DNA from: Dyella flava
GTDB taxonomy: Bacteria; Pseudomonadota; Gammaproteobacteria; Xanthomonadales; Rhodanobacteraceae
Reading direction: 5' to 3'
NCBI RefSeq assembly: GCF_016904955.1
Contig: NZ_JADIKE010000034.1
Coordinates: forward strand, 62,001 to 126,000
DNA length: 64,000 bases
Positions 1-8,871 of this stretch are shown in pieces. The number at the start of each line of letters is the position of its first letter. Position 1 is the stretch's first letter. The notes under the pieces were generated by a model. The model saw nothing but the letters and a program-made list of their open reading frames with translations. It did not search any database and had not been told where the DNA came from. A program made the position numbers and the translations under genes.

Positions 1-1569
1 TTGCAGAATGGCCGTGGCGTAAGGCGGAAGACTGATCTTGCCGGCGCCAAGCACTGCGCCCTGCCCGCTCTGCTTCAGCACTGTAGTGACATGCGCATCC
101 GCCGCCAGCGAAACGGTGCGCGTATCGCGCGAGAGGTTATGGATGACAAGCACCCGCGATTGCGTGTCCTGCAGCATATAAGCGAGCACATGCGGATCAT
201 CGACCGGCACGTTGTGCAACACCCCATCGCGTAACGCGCTGATCTGCTCACGCCAGCCGATCAATGTGCGATAGAGATTGAGCAAGGAGTCCGGATCGGC
301 CTGCTCCGCCTGCACCGAGATGTCCGGGCCGTCGCTCGTGCTCCAACCCTTCCACTGCGCGACACCGGCTCCATGGCCGTTGCGATACCAACGCATCGGC
401 TCGCGAATATCTTCATCGGGCTTGGTGCCCTGCATGCCGAGTTCTTCGCCGTAGTAAATAAAAGGATGGCCGGGCAGGGTCAGCAGCAAGGCGGCAGCAA
501 GGCGCATGTGCGCCATGTTGTCGTCGAGCTGGCTCATCACGCGTTCCTGATCGTGATTGGACAGGAACGGCGCGTCGTCAAACTCACCTCTGTCATGCGC
601 ACGGTACGCCACATAGGTGTATTCCAGCCCCTTGCCGATGCCGAGGTTGCGCTCCTGCTTCACGCTATTGATCAGCTGGGTGGCGACCGGAAAATTGAAC
701 ACCGTATTCAACGGGCCCATGTACGGCGTCAGGTCATCCGGATTCTGCCGCGCCACTTCGCCGACCAGCCAGACATGCGGATTCACCGCTTCCAGGCCGT
801 GACGGTATTCGGTCCACCATGTCACGTTCTTCTGCAAGGCCACCGGGCTATCCATGTCCGAGCGCAGATCGTCGTAGATGTGCTGCGCGGCATCGAGACG
901 AAAACCGTCCACGCCCTCGCGCAGCCAGAACTTGCCCACGTCGATCATTTCCTTGCGCACCGCCGGGTTGTCGTAATTGAGATCCGGCATGGCGCTGGTA
1001 AACACGCCCACGTAGTACTGGCCGTTCGGCGCGCGATGCCAGGCCGGGCCACCGGTCGCGCTGATGGCTTTGAGATCACTGTTCGGCTTGGCCCACACAT
1101 ACCAGTCGTGATGCGGATCCTTGGGATTCAACGCGGCCTTGAACCAGGGATGCTGATCGCTGGTGTGGTTGATCACCATGTCCATCACCACCTTGATGCC
1201 GCGCTTGTGCGCTTCATCCAGCAGGCGCTTGAAGTCCTGCATCGTGCCGTATTGCGGATTGATGCCTTCGTAATCGGTGATGTCGTAGCCGTGATAGCTC
1301 GGTGACGGATTGATCGGCATCAACCAGATGGCGCTGACGCCGAGCGATTTGAGGTAATCGAGTTTCTGCGTAACGCCGTTGAGATCGCCAATGCCATCGC
1401 CATTGCTGTCGTAGAAGGCGCGCACGAAGATTTCGTAGTAGACGCCCGAGGAAGCTTGCGCGGCAGGCTGCGCGGCCGATGCATCCTGTCGGGCATAAGC
1501 GGGAAGGGATAGCAGCAGCGCTGCCACGGCCATCACCGCGGCGCGGAAAAAGGCAGGGAATCTTGGCAT
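1..1569 (-). CDS. Periplasmic alpha-amylase, GH13 (3' end outside window)
   Basis: Hydrolyses alpha-1,4 glucans in the periplasm. The first 523 residues are visible and the C-terminus runs off the window. An N-terminal signal peptide (about residues 1-27, hydrophobic core AVAALLLSLP) is followed by a GH13 barrel: nucleophile D226 in GFRLDAAQ, acid/base E271 in WLVGEVARQ, and the third carboxylate in FLSNHDQERV near residue 338. The ATG at 1569 follows a good GGGAGA ribosome-binding site. It lies downstream of the TonB receptor on the same strand, so exported amylase and outer-membrane glucan receptor probably form one utilisation unit. The exact substrate (starch, maltodextrin) is inferred. 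Confidence 0.9.
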   Translation of the reverse strand, partial: MPRFPAFFRAAVMAVAALLLSLPAYARQDASAAQPAAQASSGVYYEIFVRAFYDSNGDGIGDLNGVTQKLDYLKSLGVSAIWLMPINPSPSYHGYDITDYEGINPQYGTMQDFKRLLDEAHKRGIKVVMDMVINHTSDQHPWFKAALNPKDPHHDWYVWAKPNSDLKAISATGGPAWHRAPNGQYYVGVFTSAMPDLNYDNPAVRKEMIDVGKFWLREGVDGFRLDAAQHIYDDLRSDMDSPVALQKNVTWWTEYRHGLEAVNPHVWLVGEVARQNPDDLTPYMGPLNTVFNFPVATQLINSVKQERNLGIGKGLEYTYVAYRAHDRGEFDDAPFLSNHDQERVMSQLDDNMAHMRLAAALLLTLPGHPFIYYGEELGMQGTKPDEDIREPMRWYRNGHGAGVAQWKGWSTSDGPDISVQAEQADPDSLLNLYRTLIGWREQISALRDGVLHNVPVDDPHVLAYMLQDTQSRVLVIHNLSRDTRTVSLAADAHVTTVLKQSGQGAVLGAGKISLPPYATAILQ

Positions 1570-1632
1570 GGTGATCTCCCGGGGATGGAGGGCATATATG
1601 CGCGCAGCGCAGAATGCTTTGGTAGGTTGGCG

Positions 1633-1785
1633 GTAGGTTGGTGGTAAGCCGCAGGCGCACCCCAACGTCGTCATGCGCGATCTTGCGCTGAGCCAAGCTT
1701 CTTATTGACGCCTTCGCCAGTTGCCTCAGCGCAATCCATGCAGATGGCAATGTTGGGGTGCGCCTGCGGCTTACCGCCAACCTAC
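1633..1785. repeat. Long inverted repeat, variant of family A
   Basis: A 34-bp left arm (1633-1666) and right arm (1752-1785) are complementary with one mismatch around an 85-bp centre. The outer bases GTAGGTTGG match the dispersed family A repeats elsewhere in the window, but the core GGTAAGCCGCAGGCGCACC is different. It occupies most of the gap between the TonB receptor and amylase genes, and could stall or process their shared transcript. Confidence 0.75.
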
Positions 1786-1899
1786 GTCGCACAACGTAGC
1801 AACGACGCCTGTCAGGATAAAAGAACCCGACCCTGCAAGCGTCCGCAGGGCCGGGGAGGGGTAGGCCTGGCATTACGAGGACGATGCCAGGCACTAGGC

Positions 1900-4824
1900 T
1901 TACAGACTCAGGTTGACGCCGCCGTAGAACGTGCGGCCGAAGTACTGGATCGTTCCCGTGTTCGACGGGACGCCGAAATACGTGCGCGACGGCATGTTGT
2001 TCAAGTTCAGGATCTGGAACAGCAAGCTCACGTTCTTGGTCAGCTTGTAGGCCGTTTGCAGGTCGATCTCGTTTTCCGAATCGTAGTACACGAACTCGGC
2101 ATTCACCGCGAGCTGCGAGTCGGAGACCCACTTCGAGCGGTAGGTGTCGGTGATGTTGCCCGAGAACCTGCCATCGTCGTAGAAGATCTGCGCGCTGGCC
2201 ACGTTACGCGACAGACCTGGGAAGGCCGACAATACCGTGACGCTGCCGTCGGGGTTGCTGGTACCGAACGGACTCTGGGTGAACGCATAGTTCGCACCAA
2301 AGCCGAAGTTCGACCAGAAGCCCGGCAGGAAGTGAGTCTTCTGGAACGATGTTTCAAAACCACGCAAGATCGTACCCGGCGCATTGTAAGCCGAGGCGTA
2401 CGAACCATTGAGGTAGGGCTGCCCTGTCGCCGGATTGGTCGGCACAGTGATGCCGGCCGCGGCGAAATCGAATTGGTTATACGAGACTTCTTGGATATAC
2501 GTATTGATGTGCTTGACGAACACCCCGGCGGTAAACAGACCGGAGGAGTTGTCGAAGTAGTGTTCGTAATCCAGGTCATATGACATGGCCGTCATCGGAC
2601 GCAGCAACGGGCTGTAGCCACCCCAGACGTTGAACGTAGCACTCGGGCCACTACCCGCTTCCCAGGAACCCGCACCCGCCAGCATGTAATTGAGCGTCGG
2701 GCGCGACAAGTCCTTGGATATCGAGAAGCGGGTCTGGTCGTTGTCGTCCCAGTGGTAGATCAGGTTCGTCGACGGGAGCCACTTGGTATAGCTCATGCCT
2801 ATATTGAGCGGCACGTAGCTGGTGGAGGTGTAGCCGAACCCATCCGTGATCGGCACGCCGGTACCTGTCGGCACCTCTTCCAGGCCCGCGCTGGACTGCG
2901 CGGTATACGCCACACGTACACCAACGTTGCCGGTCAGTTCATGCCCCCACAGCGTGGTATCGATGTCCGCCTGGAAGAACATGTCGCGCACCTTTTCGTC
3001 CACGGTGCCGCTCTCCACGCCCGTCCAGGACTGGCCGCTCGGGTTCAGGTCAAGCTGCGGGTTCGCCTTCAGGCCATAGGCCGACAGTACGAGCGGCGTG
3101 TTGATCTTCAGGAAACAGGGCATGCCGCTGAACGAACCTTGCCAACACTGCACCGACGTATCGCCGCTGCTGAGCGGCAGGGGCGGTTGGCCACCCGAGG
3201 CGTCGCCCGTTGTGAAGTTGTTATTGCCATACACCCACGACGTGCGATCTGCCGTGTAATTCTGATTGTTGATGTATATGCCGGCCTGCAAGTCCGAGAA
3301 GACCGCGTCGTTGTCGAAGTCATACTGCAGGCTGGTACGGAACCCCTTGTAGTTCTCGCGGTAGATGTAGGGGGACACGTTGATTGACGTCACCGCCATA
3401 TCGTTCGGGTTGGTATAGATGCCCGGATTGCCTACCGAGAGTTTACCGATGCTCTCGCCGCTATTGACGAATGTCGCGGACTGGTTCATCAGCGTCGCGG
3501 TGGAAGGGTTGCCAAGACCGTTGAACGGCCCAGCCTCGGCCCACAGGTTGTAGTCATTGCTCGAGGAATGCGACAGCGACGCATCCATATCCAGATGCCA
3601 CGGGCCATCGTTCCACTTCGCGTTCAGCCCCGCGGAGAATACGTTGGAGTCGGTGGTGTCGTTTCCTGACACGGTGGCGTTGGAGAACTGCGCATTAGCC
3701 GGAGTCGCCGCACTGGTTATCGTGCCGCTGGTCAGCCCGTTGTACGCGTCAAAGCCGGGGTTGGTGATGGCGACACCGCCATTGTCGTACGCCTGCGAAA
3801 TATAACCGTATTGATATTTGGTGTTGTCGAACTTGGAGTAGTACGTATCGTCCGTGATCTGCCAATGATCGTCGGGGCGCCACACGATCGTCGACAGATA
3901 TCCCGTGCGACGTTCTTCACCACCCTCCTGAATCACTTCCGTACCTTCAGGGACATACACCTGCTTACCATTGAGGGAGGTGACCTGCCCCGCCAAACCA
4001 TCGTATTGCTCAGCGACGTACGGCTGGTACATCTGCGCAAAACCCAGGCCCACGCCCAGCGTGTTGTCCAGGAACTTGCCCTGGTAGGCCACGCTCAGGC
4101 GGTAACCTTCCGGGTCTGCGCCGATCACGTCGGGCGCCTGGTCGTTGTAGCTGCCGCGTGCATCGACGTTGAGCGACTGGTCTTTGGAGTTTTCCAGCGG
4201 ATTGGCCGTCTGCAGGGCGATGGTGCAACCCACGCCGCCTTCGATCAGCGACGCTTCCGAGGTCTTGTACACCGTTGCCTGACTGATCAGCTCGGACGGG
4301 TACTGGTCGAACTGGATGTAGTTGCTGCCGCTGGTCGACGGCTGCTCGCGGCCATCCAGCGTGGTCTCGATGAAGTTGCCCGACATGCCGCGGCAGTTGA
4401 CCTGTGATGCCAAGCCAGAGACGCGCTCGGCCGAGACGCCCGGCAGTCGGGTCAGCGCATCGGCGATGGACTGGTCAGGCAGACCGCCGATGTCGGCGGC
4501 TGTCACCACGTTCTGGATGGTGTCGGCATAGCGCTGGTAGTCGATCGATTTCTCGACGCTGCCGGCAAAACCGCTCACCGTCACCGTTGCCAGGCTCTTG
4601 GCCAACTCCTGCTGGCTCTTCTGATTGCTGGTGGTCTGGTCGGTGGTGCTGCTATTGGCCGTCGTCGCGGTGCCGCTTGTTCCGTTCTGCTGCGTCGTCG
4701 CGGTGCCGGTTGTTCCGTTCTGCTGCGTCGCCGATGCCGGCGCCGACTGCGCGGACACGCCAAAGGCCATGCACAGACCCGTAGACGCTAATGCCAGCGC
4801 AAGCACATTTCGCTTGAGTATCAC
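1900..4824 (-). CDS. TonB-dependent outer-membrane receptor, probably for alpha-glucan oligosaccharides
   Basis: A 974-residue outer-membrane receptor of the large Xanthomonas/Caulobacter carbohydrate type. It has a signal peptide (1-26), a low-complexity linker with an imperfect repeat QQNGTTGTATT/QQNGTSGTATT (34-55), a plug from about 95 (GLPDQSIADALTRLPGVS) and a long beta-barrel ending in GRTFYGGVNLSL. The start is GTG at 4824, preceded by GGGGAGAAC. Substrate is inferred from the adjacent amylase and alpha-glucosidase. Odd: the plug carries cysteines at C144 (VNCRGM) and C200 (GGVGCTI), at positions that are usually Ile and Gly. Confidence 0.9.
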   Translation of the reverse strand: MILKRNVLALALASTGLCMAFGVSAQSAPASATQQNGTTGTATTQQNGTSGTATTANSSTTDQTTSNQKSQQELAKSLATVTVSGFAGSVEKSIDYQRYADTIQNVVTAADIGGLPDQSIADALTRLPGVSAERVSGLASQVNCRGMSGNFIETTLDGREQPSTSGSNYIQFDQYPSELISQATVYKTSEASLIEGGVGCTIALQTANPLENSKDQSLNVDARGSYNDQAPDVIGADPEGYRLSVAYQGKFLDNTLGVGLGFAQMYQPYVAEQYDGLAGQVTSLNGKQVYVPEGTEVIQEGGEERRTGYLSTIVWRPDDHWQITDDTYYSKFDNTKYQYGYISQAYDNGGVAITNPGFDAYNGLTSGTITSAATPANAQFSNATVSGNDTTDSNVFSAGLNAKWNDGPWHLDMDASLSHSSSNDYNLWAEAGPFNGLGNPSTATLMNQSATFVNSGESIGKLSVGNPGIYTNPNDMAVTSINVSPYIYRENYKGFRTSLQYDFDNDAVFSDLQAGIYINNQNYTADRTSWVYGNNNFTTGDASGGQPPLPLSSGDTSVQCWQGSFSGMPCFLKINTPLVLSAYGLKANPQLDLNPSGQSWTGVESGTVDEKVRDMFFQADIDTTLWGHELTGNVGVRVAYTAQSSAGLEEVPTGTGVPITDGFGYTSTSYVPLNIGMSYTKWLPSTNLIYHWDDNDQTRFSISKDLSRPTLNYMLAGAGSWEAGSGPSATFNVWGGYSPLLRPMTAMSYDLDYEHYFDNSSGLFTAGVFVKHINTYIQEVSYNQFDFAAAGITVPTNPATGQPYLNGSYASAYNAPGTILRGFETSFQKTHFLPGFWSNFGFGANYAFTQSPFGTSNPDGSVTVLSAFPGLSRNVASAQIFYDDGRFSGNITDTYRSKWVSDSQLAVNAEFVYYDSENEIDLQTAYKLTKNVSLLFQILNLNNMPSRTYFGVPSNTGTIQYFGRTFYGGVNLSL

Positions 4825-4984
4825 GTTCTCCCCTCCCCCAAAATTTTATTAGTCGCCTGGTTTTCTCATCGCTGGCGGCCAGTCTTCTATCCCGCAACAT
4901 CAACACTGGCCGCTTGCACGCAGACAGGTGATGTCGTCGGCGTGAACGGATGGTAGGGCGCACTTTTCAAAGCAAACCACACCA

Positions 4985-4999
4985 TGCATACGTATTCAT
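4985..4999. promoter_or_regulatory. Operator candidate O1 (LacI-type half of a mirrored pair)
   Basis: TGCATACGTATTCAT is an imperfect palindrome centred on ACGT, the CG-centred layout typical of LacI-family operators. Its exact reverse complement recurs at 5177-5191. It lies about 160 bp upstream of the TonB receptor start, in the 459-bp divergent region 4825-5283, which holds nothing else I can recognise. No regulator gene is in the window, so the binding protein is unknown. Confidence 0.55.
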
Positions 5000-5176
5000 A
5001 ACTGCACCCCTTACGCACTCATCGCAACGCAACATGCGCTGCTTGCGCAGCCCCCGAGGTGGTCATAAACACGCAGTAAAACGCGCAATTCTCGCATTTT
5101 TCACTCGATCACGCGACACGCCGCACACGCTTCATCGCGTTCATGTACGGGCAAGGATGACGCATCCGCAGCACGA

Positions 5177-5191
5177 ATGAATACGTATGCA
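5177..5191. promoter_or_regulatory. Operator candidate O2, mirror copy of O1
   Basis: ATGAATACGTATGCA is the exact reverse complement of 4985-4999 over 15 bases. Centres of the two sites are 193 bp apart. This copy is about 95 bp upstream of the alpha-glucosidase ATG, so each divergent gene has one site. This fits joint control of the locus by one sugar-responsive repressor, possibly with looping (inference). Confidence 0.55.
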
Positions 5192-5283
5192 AGACCCTGC
5201 GATTCGGCGCGGGCCAACGGCTAAGCTGCACACCGTTCGCAGCGCTTGGCTATGGAAGCCCAGCGCTTACAGTGGGGTTTTCA

Positions 5284-6906
5284 ATGATCGATGCACCCTG
5301 GTGGCGCGGCGCCGTCATCTACCAGATCTATCCACGCAGTTTTCTGGACACCAACCATGATGGTGTCGGGGATCTGCCGGGGATCATCCAGCGGCTGGAT
5401 TACGTGGCCAGTCTCGGCGTGGATGCGATCTGGATCGCGCCGTTCTTCCGCTCACCGATGGCCGATTTCGGTTACGACATCGCCGACTACCGCGATGTCG
5501 ATCCGCTGTTCGGCACGCTCGACGACTTCGATCATCTGCTGAGCAAGGCCCATGGCCTGGGCCTGAAAGTGATGATCGACCAGGTGCTCAGCCACACCTC
5601 CGATCAGCATGCGTGGTTCAAAGAGAGCCGCGAGAGCCGGGACAATCCCAAGGCCGATTGGTATGTGTGGGCCGATGCCAAACCCGATGGCAGCGCGCCG
5701 AATAATTGGCTGTCGCTGTTCGGCGGCTCGGCCTGGCAATGGGAACCGCGCCGCGGTCAGTATTACCTGCACAATTTCCTCGCCGCGCAGCCGGATCTGA
5801 ATTTCCATAATCCGGATGTGCGCGCCGCCGTGCTCGACGATGTCCGTTTCTGGCTGGACAAAGGCGTTGATGGCCTGCGCCTGGATGCGATCAATTTCTG
5901 CTTCCACGATCGGCTGTTGCGGGACAACCCGCCCAAGCCCAAGGACAAGCGCGTCGGGCGTGGTTTCAGCCCGGATAATCCGTACGCCTTCCAGTATCAC
6001 CACTACAACAATACGCAGCCGGAAAATCTCGATTTTCTCGGCGAATTGCGCAACTTGCTCGATCGTTATCCCACCGCAGTGACACTGGGCGAAATCTCGT
6101 CCGAAGATTCACTCGCAACGATGGCCGAATACACGCGCGCGCATCGGCTGCACATGGGGTACAGCTTTGAACTGCTGAGCAGCGATTTCAGCGCAACCTA
6201 TATCCGTCACACGGTTGAACAACTCGAAGCTCAGGTCAACGAAGGCTGGCCGTGCTGGGCCATTTCCAATCACGACGTGGAACGCGTGCTCACCCGTTGG
6301 GGCAACGGCAATGCCTCGCCTCGCATGGCCAATCTGCTGACCGCCATGCTGTGCTCGCTGCGTGGCTCGGTGTGCGTGTATCAGGGCGAAGAACTCGGCC
6401 TGACCGAAGCCGAAGTGCCGTTCGAAGCACTGCGCGATCCCTACGGCATCACCTTCTGGCCGAATTTCAAAGGCCGCGACGGCTGCCGCACGCCGATGCC
6501 GTGGGACAACAGCGCCTTCGCCGGCTTCAGCGACGTCACACCGTGGCTGCCGATCGAGCCTGCGCACCAGGCACTCACCGTCGCGCAGCAGGAAGCCGAT
6601 CCGGATTCCATGCTGCATGGCTTTCGCCATTTCATGCAGTGGCGCACGGGGCTGCCGGCCCTACGCCTGGGCACGATCCGTTTCCTCGATGTGCCGGAAC
6701 CCTTGCTGGCCTTTGTGCGCAGCCATGACGGGGAACAGATTCTGGCGGTCTTCAATCTCGGCAAGCAGACGCAAGCGCTGAGCCTGCCCGGTTTCGAGAC
6801 GGCGCAAACGCTGGCCGGCCACGGGCTGCAGCAGGGCACGCTGGCCAATGGCCGGTTGCAACTGCCGGGGCATGGCGTGCTGTTCGCACGTCTGACCAAA
6901 GCCTGA
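5284..6906 (+). CDS. Alpha-glucosidase, GH13 (Xanthomonas XgtA type)
   Basis: Cleaves terminal alpha-linked glucose from short oligosaccharides; some Xanthomonas relatives also transfer glucose. It is 540 residues without a signal peptide, so it is cytoplasmic. The catalytic triad is visible: nucleophile D201 in GLRLDAINF, acid/base E270 in VTLGEISSED, and D331 in ISNHDVERV. I chose the ATG at 5284 because GTGGGG sits at ribosome-binding distance; an in-frame GTG at 5272 would instead consume that site. Transcribed away from the TonB receptor, it would finish breakdown of imported malto-oligosaccharides. Confidence 0.93.
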   Translation: MIDAPWWRGAVIYQIYPRSFLDTNHDGVGDLPGIIQRLDYVASLGVDAIWIAPFFRSPMADFGYDIADYRDVDPLFGTLDDFDHLLSKAHGLGLKVMIDQVLSHTSDQHAWFKESRESRDNPKADWYVWADAKPDGSAPNNWLSLFGGSAWQWEPRRGQYYLHNFLAAQPDLNFHNPDVRAAVLDDVRFWLDKGVDGLRLDAINFCFHDRLLRDNPPKPKDKRVGRGFSPDNPYAFQYHHYNNTQPENLDFLGELRNLLDRYPTAVTLGEISSEDSLATMAEYTRAHRLHMGYSFELLSSDFSATYIRHTVEQLEAQVNEGWPCWAISNHDVERVLTRWGNGNASPRMANLLTAMLCSLRGSVCVYQGEELGLTEAEVPFEALRDPYGITFWPNFKGRDGCRTPMPWDNSAFAGFSDVTPWLPIEPAHQALTVAQQEADPDSMLHGFRHFMQWRTGLPALRLGTIRFLDVPEPLLAFVRSHDGEQILAVFNLGKQTQALSLPGFETAQTLAGHGLQQGTLANGRLQLPGHGVLFARLTKA

Positions 6907-7240
6907 ATCGGGCCTTCTGCCCCGATGGCGGACTGTTACGCCGCCTGGGCGTCCCAACGCCGCACCGCGGCCCGCAAGGCGACCGGCAAAAGTTGCTAAT
7001 GCAACCACTTACGCATGCTGCCAACCTGTCGCCGCCGCGGGAAAGAAGGGTTAAAATCCTGTAGTTCCGGCAGGGCGCACCGCATGATCCCCGTTTGGAC
7101 GGTTCTTCAGTGACCGCATGCAGGCCCTGAAATCCGGCATACGACGCGCTCCCCCATGGCCATCTAGCGTGCATGCCCGCGCATGCGCGGCCCGGTCATA
7201 GTGACGCCGGTGTCGCCCCCGCAATTGAGGAACACAGGTT
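6907..7240. other. Intergenic region, 334 bp
   Basis: A short imperfect hairpin lies directly after the alpha-glucosidase stop (AATCGGGCC..GCCCCGATG) without a T-tract. A weak -10-like TTAAAAT lies near 7051. The HMG-CoA-synthase-like gene has GAGGAA eight bases before its TTG start. No coding potential or RNA gene was recognised. Confidence 0.4.
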
Positions 7241-8746
7241 TTGAATACAGCGAACGATACGGCAGCACAGCAGCGTAACCCAGGCGTAAGTGGCATGAGC
7301 CTGTATGTTCCCCAGCCGCGCGTCCCCTTGCAGGACTGGTGTGAATGGACCGGCAACTCCTGGGACAAAGTGCAAGCCGTGGTAGGTCGCAGCTTCCGCA
7401 GGCCGGCGCCTTATGAAGACGCCTACACGATGGCCGCCACCGCGGTGCTGCGCCTGATTCGCCAGTACAACGTCGATCCGCGCAACATCGGCCAGCTCTC
7501 GCTCGGCACGGAGAGCAGCAAGGACAATTCCGCCGGCGCCGTGATCGTGCGCGGCATGGTCGATCGCGAACTGGAACGCCTGGGATTGCCGCGCCTTTCC
7601 CGCCAGCTGGAAGTCCCCGAATTCAAGCACGCCTGCCTCGGCGGCGTGTACGCGCTCAAGAGCGCACTGCGTTATGTCGCCTTCGACGCCAAGGGCAAGC
7701 AGGCGATTGTGGTGTGCAGCGATATCGCCGAATACGAGCGCGGCTCCAGCGGTGAACAGACCCAGGGCGCCGGTGCGGTGGCCATGCTGGTCGAAGCCGA
7801 TCCGAAATTGTTTGAAGTGGACCTGGCCCATGCCGGCAGCGCGTCGGATTATCGCGGCCCGGATTTCCGCAAGCCGTTTGCACGCCATTTCGATCAGGAT
7901 TACGGCCAGCGCAGCAAGCGTGCGCATGACTTCCCGGTCTTCAGCGGCAAGTACTCCACCTTCGCTTATCTCGACGAAACCGGTCAGGCGGTGGATGCGA
8001 TGCTGGAGCGCCTGGGCATCTCCGATCTGGACTTCATCAACGGCGCGGATGGCCTGTTCTTCCATCGCCCGTACCACATGATGCCGCTGCAGGCGCTGGC
8101 CTTCATCTACGCTCGCGCATTGGCGCGCGCGCCGCAACCCAACGCTGAATTCCAGGCCCTGTGCGAACAGGCTGGCGTATCGGCCGAGGGCGTGGTCGAG
8201 GAATGCCGCAACAAGCCGGATCTGTATGGCGAATTCGTCCGCCTCGGCGGCGGCGCTGACGCCGCACAGGAACCGCATCCGCTGACCACCAAGCTGTCCG
8301 GCGTGGTGCGTAAGAGCGCGGCCTTCCAGAAGCTGCTGGCCGAACGGGTGAAGCTCGGCACCGATTGGGCGATGGAGTTGGGCAACCTGTACACCGCGGC
8401 GCTGCCGGCGTGGATTGCCGCAGGCTTCGAGCAGGCGCTGGAAAGCAACACCGACTTGTCGCATGCCAGGCTCTACGCGATCGGTTACGGCAGCGGCGAT
8501 GCGTCAGAAGCGATTCCGTTAAAGGTGGTGCCGCAGTGGCGCGAAGCTGCCGGCAAGATTGGCTTCCGCAAGGCGCTGGCCGCGGCCACGGATCTGTCGC
8601 AGCAGCAATACGAAGCGCTGCATGACGGCAAGCACGCCGAGTTGAGTTGCCCGCCGCGCGATCAGTTCAGGATCGCACGCACCGGCAACACGTACGAAGC
8701 GTCGTTCCAGGACCTCGGTGTGGACTATTACGAGTTCGTGCCCTGA
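7241..8746 (+). CDS. Hydroxymethylglutaryl-CoA synthase family protein
   Basis: A thiolase-fold condensing enzyme of 501 residues that resembles HMG-CoA synthase, which joins acetyl-CoA and acetoacetyl-CoA. The family catalytic residues can be located: E91 in LGTESSKDNS, nucleophile C132 in FKHACLGG, and H275 in GLFFHRPYH. The start is TTG at 7241 with GAGGAA eight bases upstream; ATG at 7295 would remove the first conserved strand (GVSGMSLYVPQPRV). No other mevalonate-pathway gene is in the window, so its product may feed leucine/HMG metabolism or a branching reaction rather than isoprenoids. The physiological role is unknown. Confidence 0.85.
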   Translation: MNTANDTAAQQRNPGVSGMSLYVPQPRVPLQDWCEWTGNSWDKVQAVVGRSFRRPAPYEDAYTMAATAVLRLIRQYNVDPRNIGQLSLGTESSKDNSAGAVIVRGMVDRELERLGLPRLSRQLEVPEFKHACLGGVYALKSALRYVAFDAKGKQAIVVCSDIAEYERGSSGEQTQGAGAVAMLVEADPKLFEVDLAHAGSASDYRGPDFRKPFARHFDQDYGQRSKRAHDFPVFSGKYSTFAYLDETGQAVDAMLERLGISDLDFINGADGLFFHRPYHMMPLQALAFIYARALARAPQPNAEFQALCEQAGVSAEGVVEECRNKPDLYGEFVRLGGGADAAQEPHPLTTKLSGVVRKSAAFQKLLAERVKLGTDWAMELGNLYTAALPAWIAAGFEQALESNTDLSHARLYAIGYGSGDASEAIPLKVVPQWREAAGKIGFRKALAAATDLSQQQYEALHDGKHAELSCPPRDQFRIARTGNTYEASFQDLGVDYYEFVP

Positions 8747-8758
8747 TCTTTATCGCAG

Positions 8759-8792
8759 CACCGTCATTCCGGCCGCTACCGGAATGACGGTG
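8759..8792. terminator. Perfect 14-bp hairpin between convergent genes
   Basis: CACCGTCATTCCGG and CCGGAATGACGGTG form a perfect 14-bp stem with the loop CCGCTA, 12 bp after the HMG-CoA-synthase stop. The next gene is convergent. There is no T-tract, so it may be an mRNA end-stabilising stem or a dispersed palindrome rather than a classic intrinsic terminator. Confidence 0.5.
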
Positions 8793-8871
8793 AGCAAGCG
8801 GCAGTTTCCACCACACAGCTGGAACAGCCACTCGCCGCCGATCGCATCGCCAACCGGCAAGATCGGATCGA

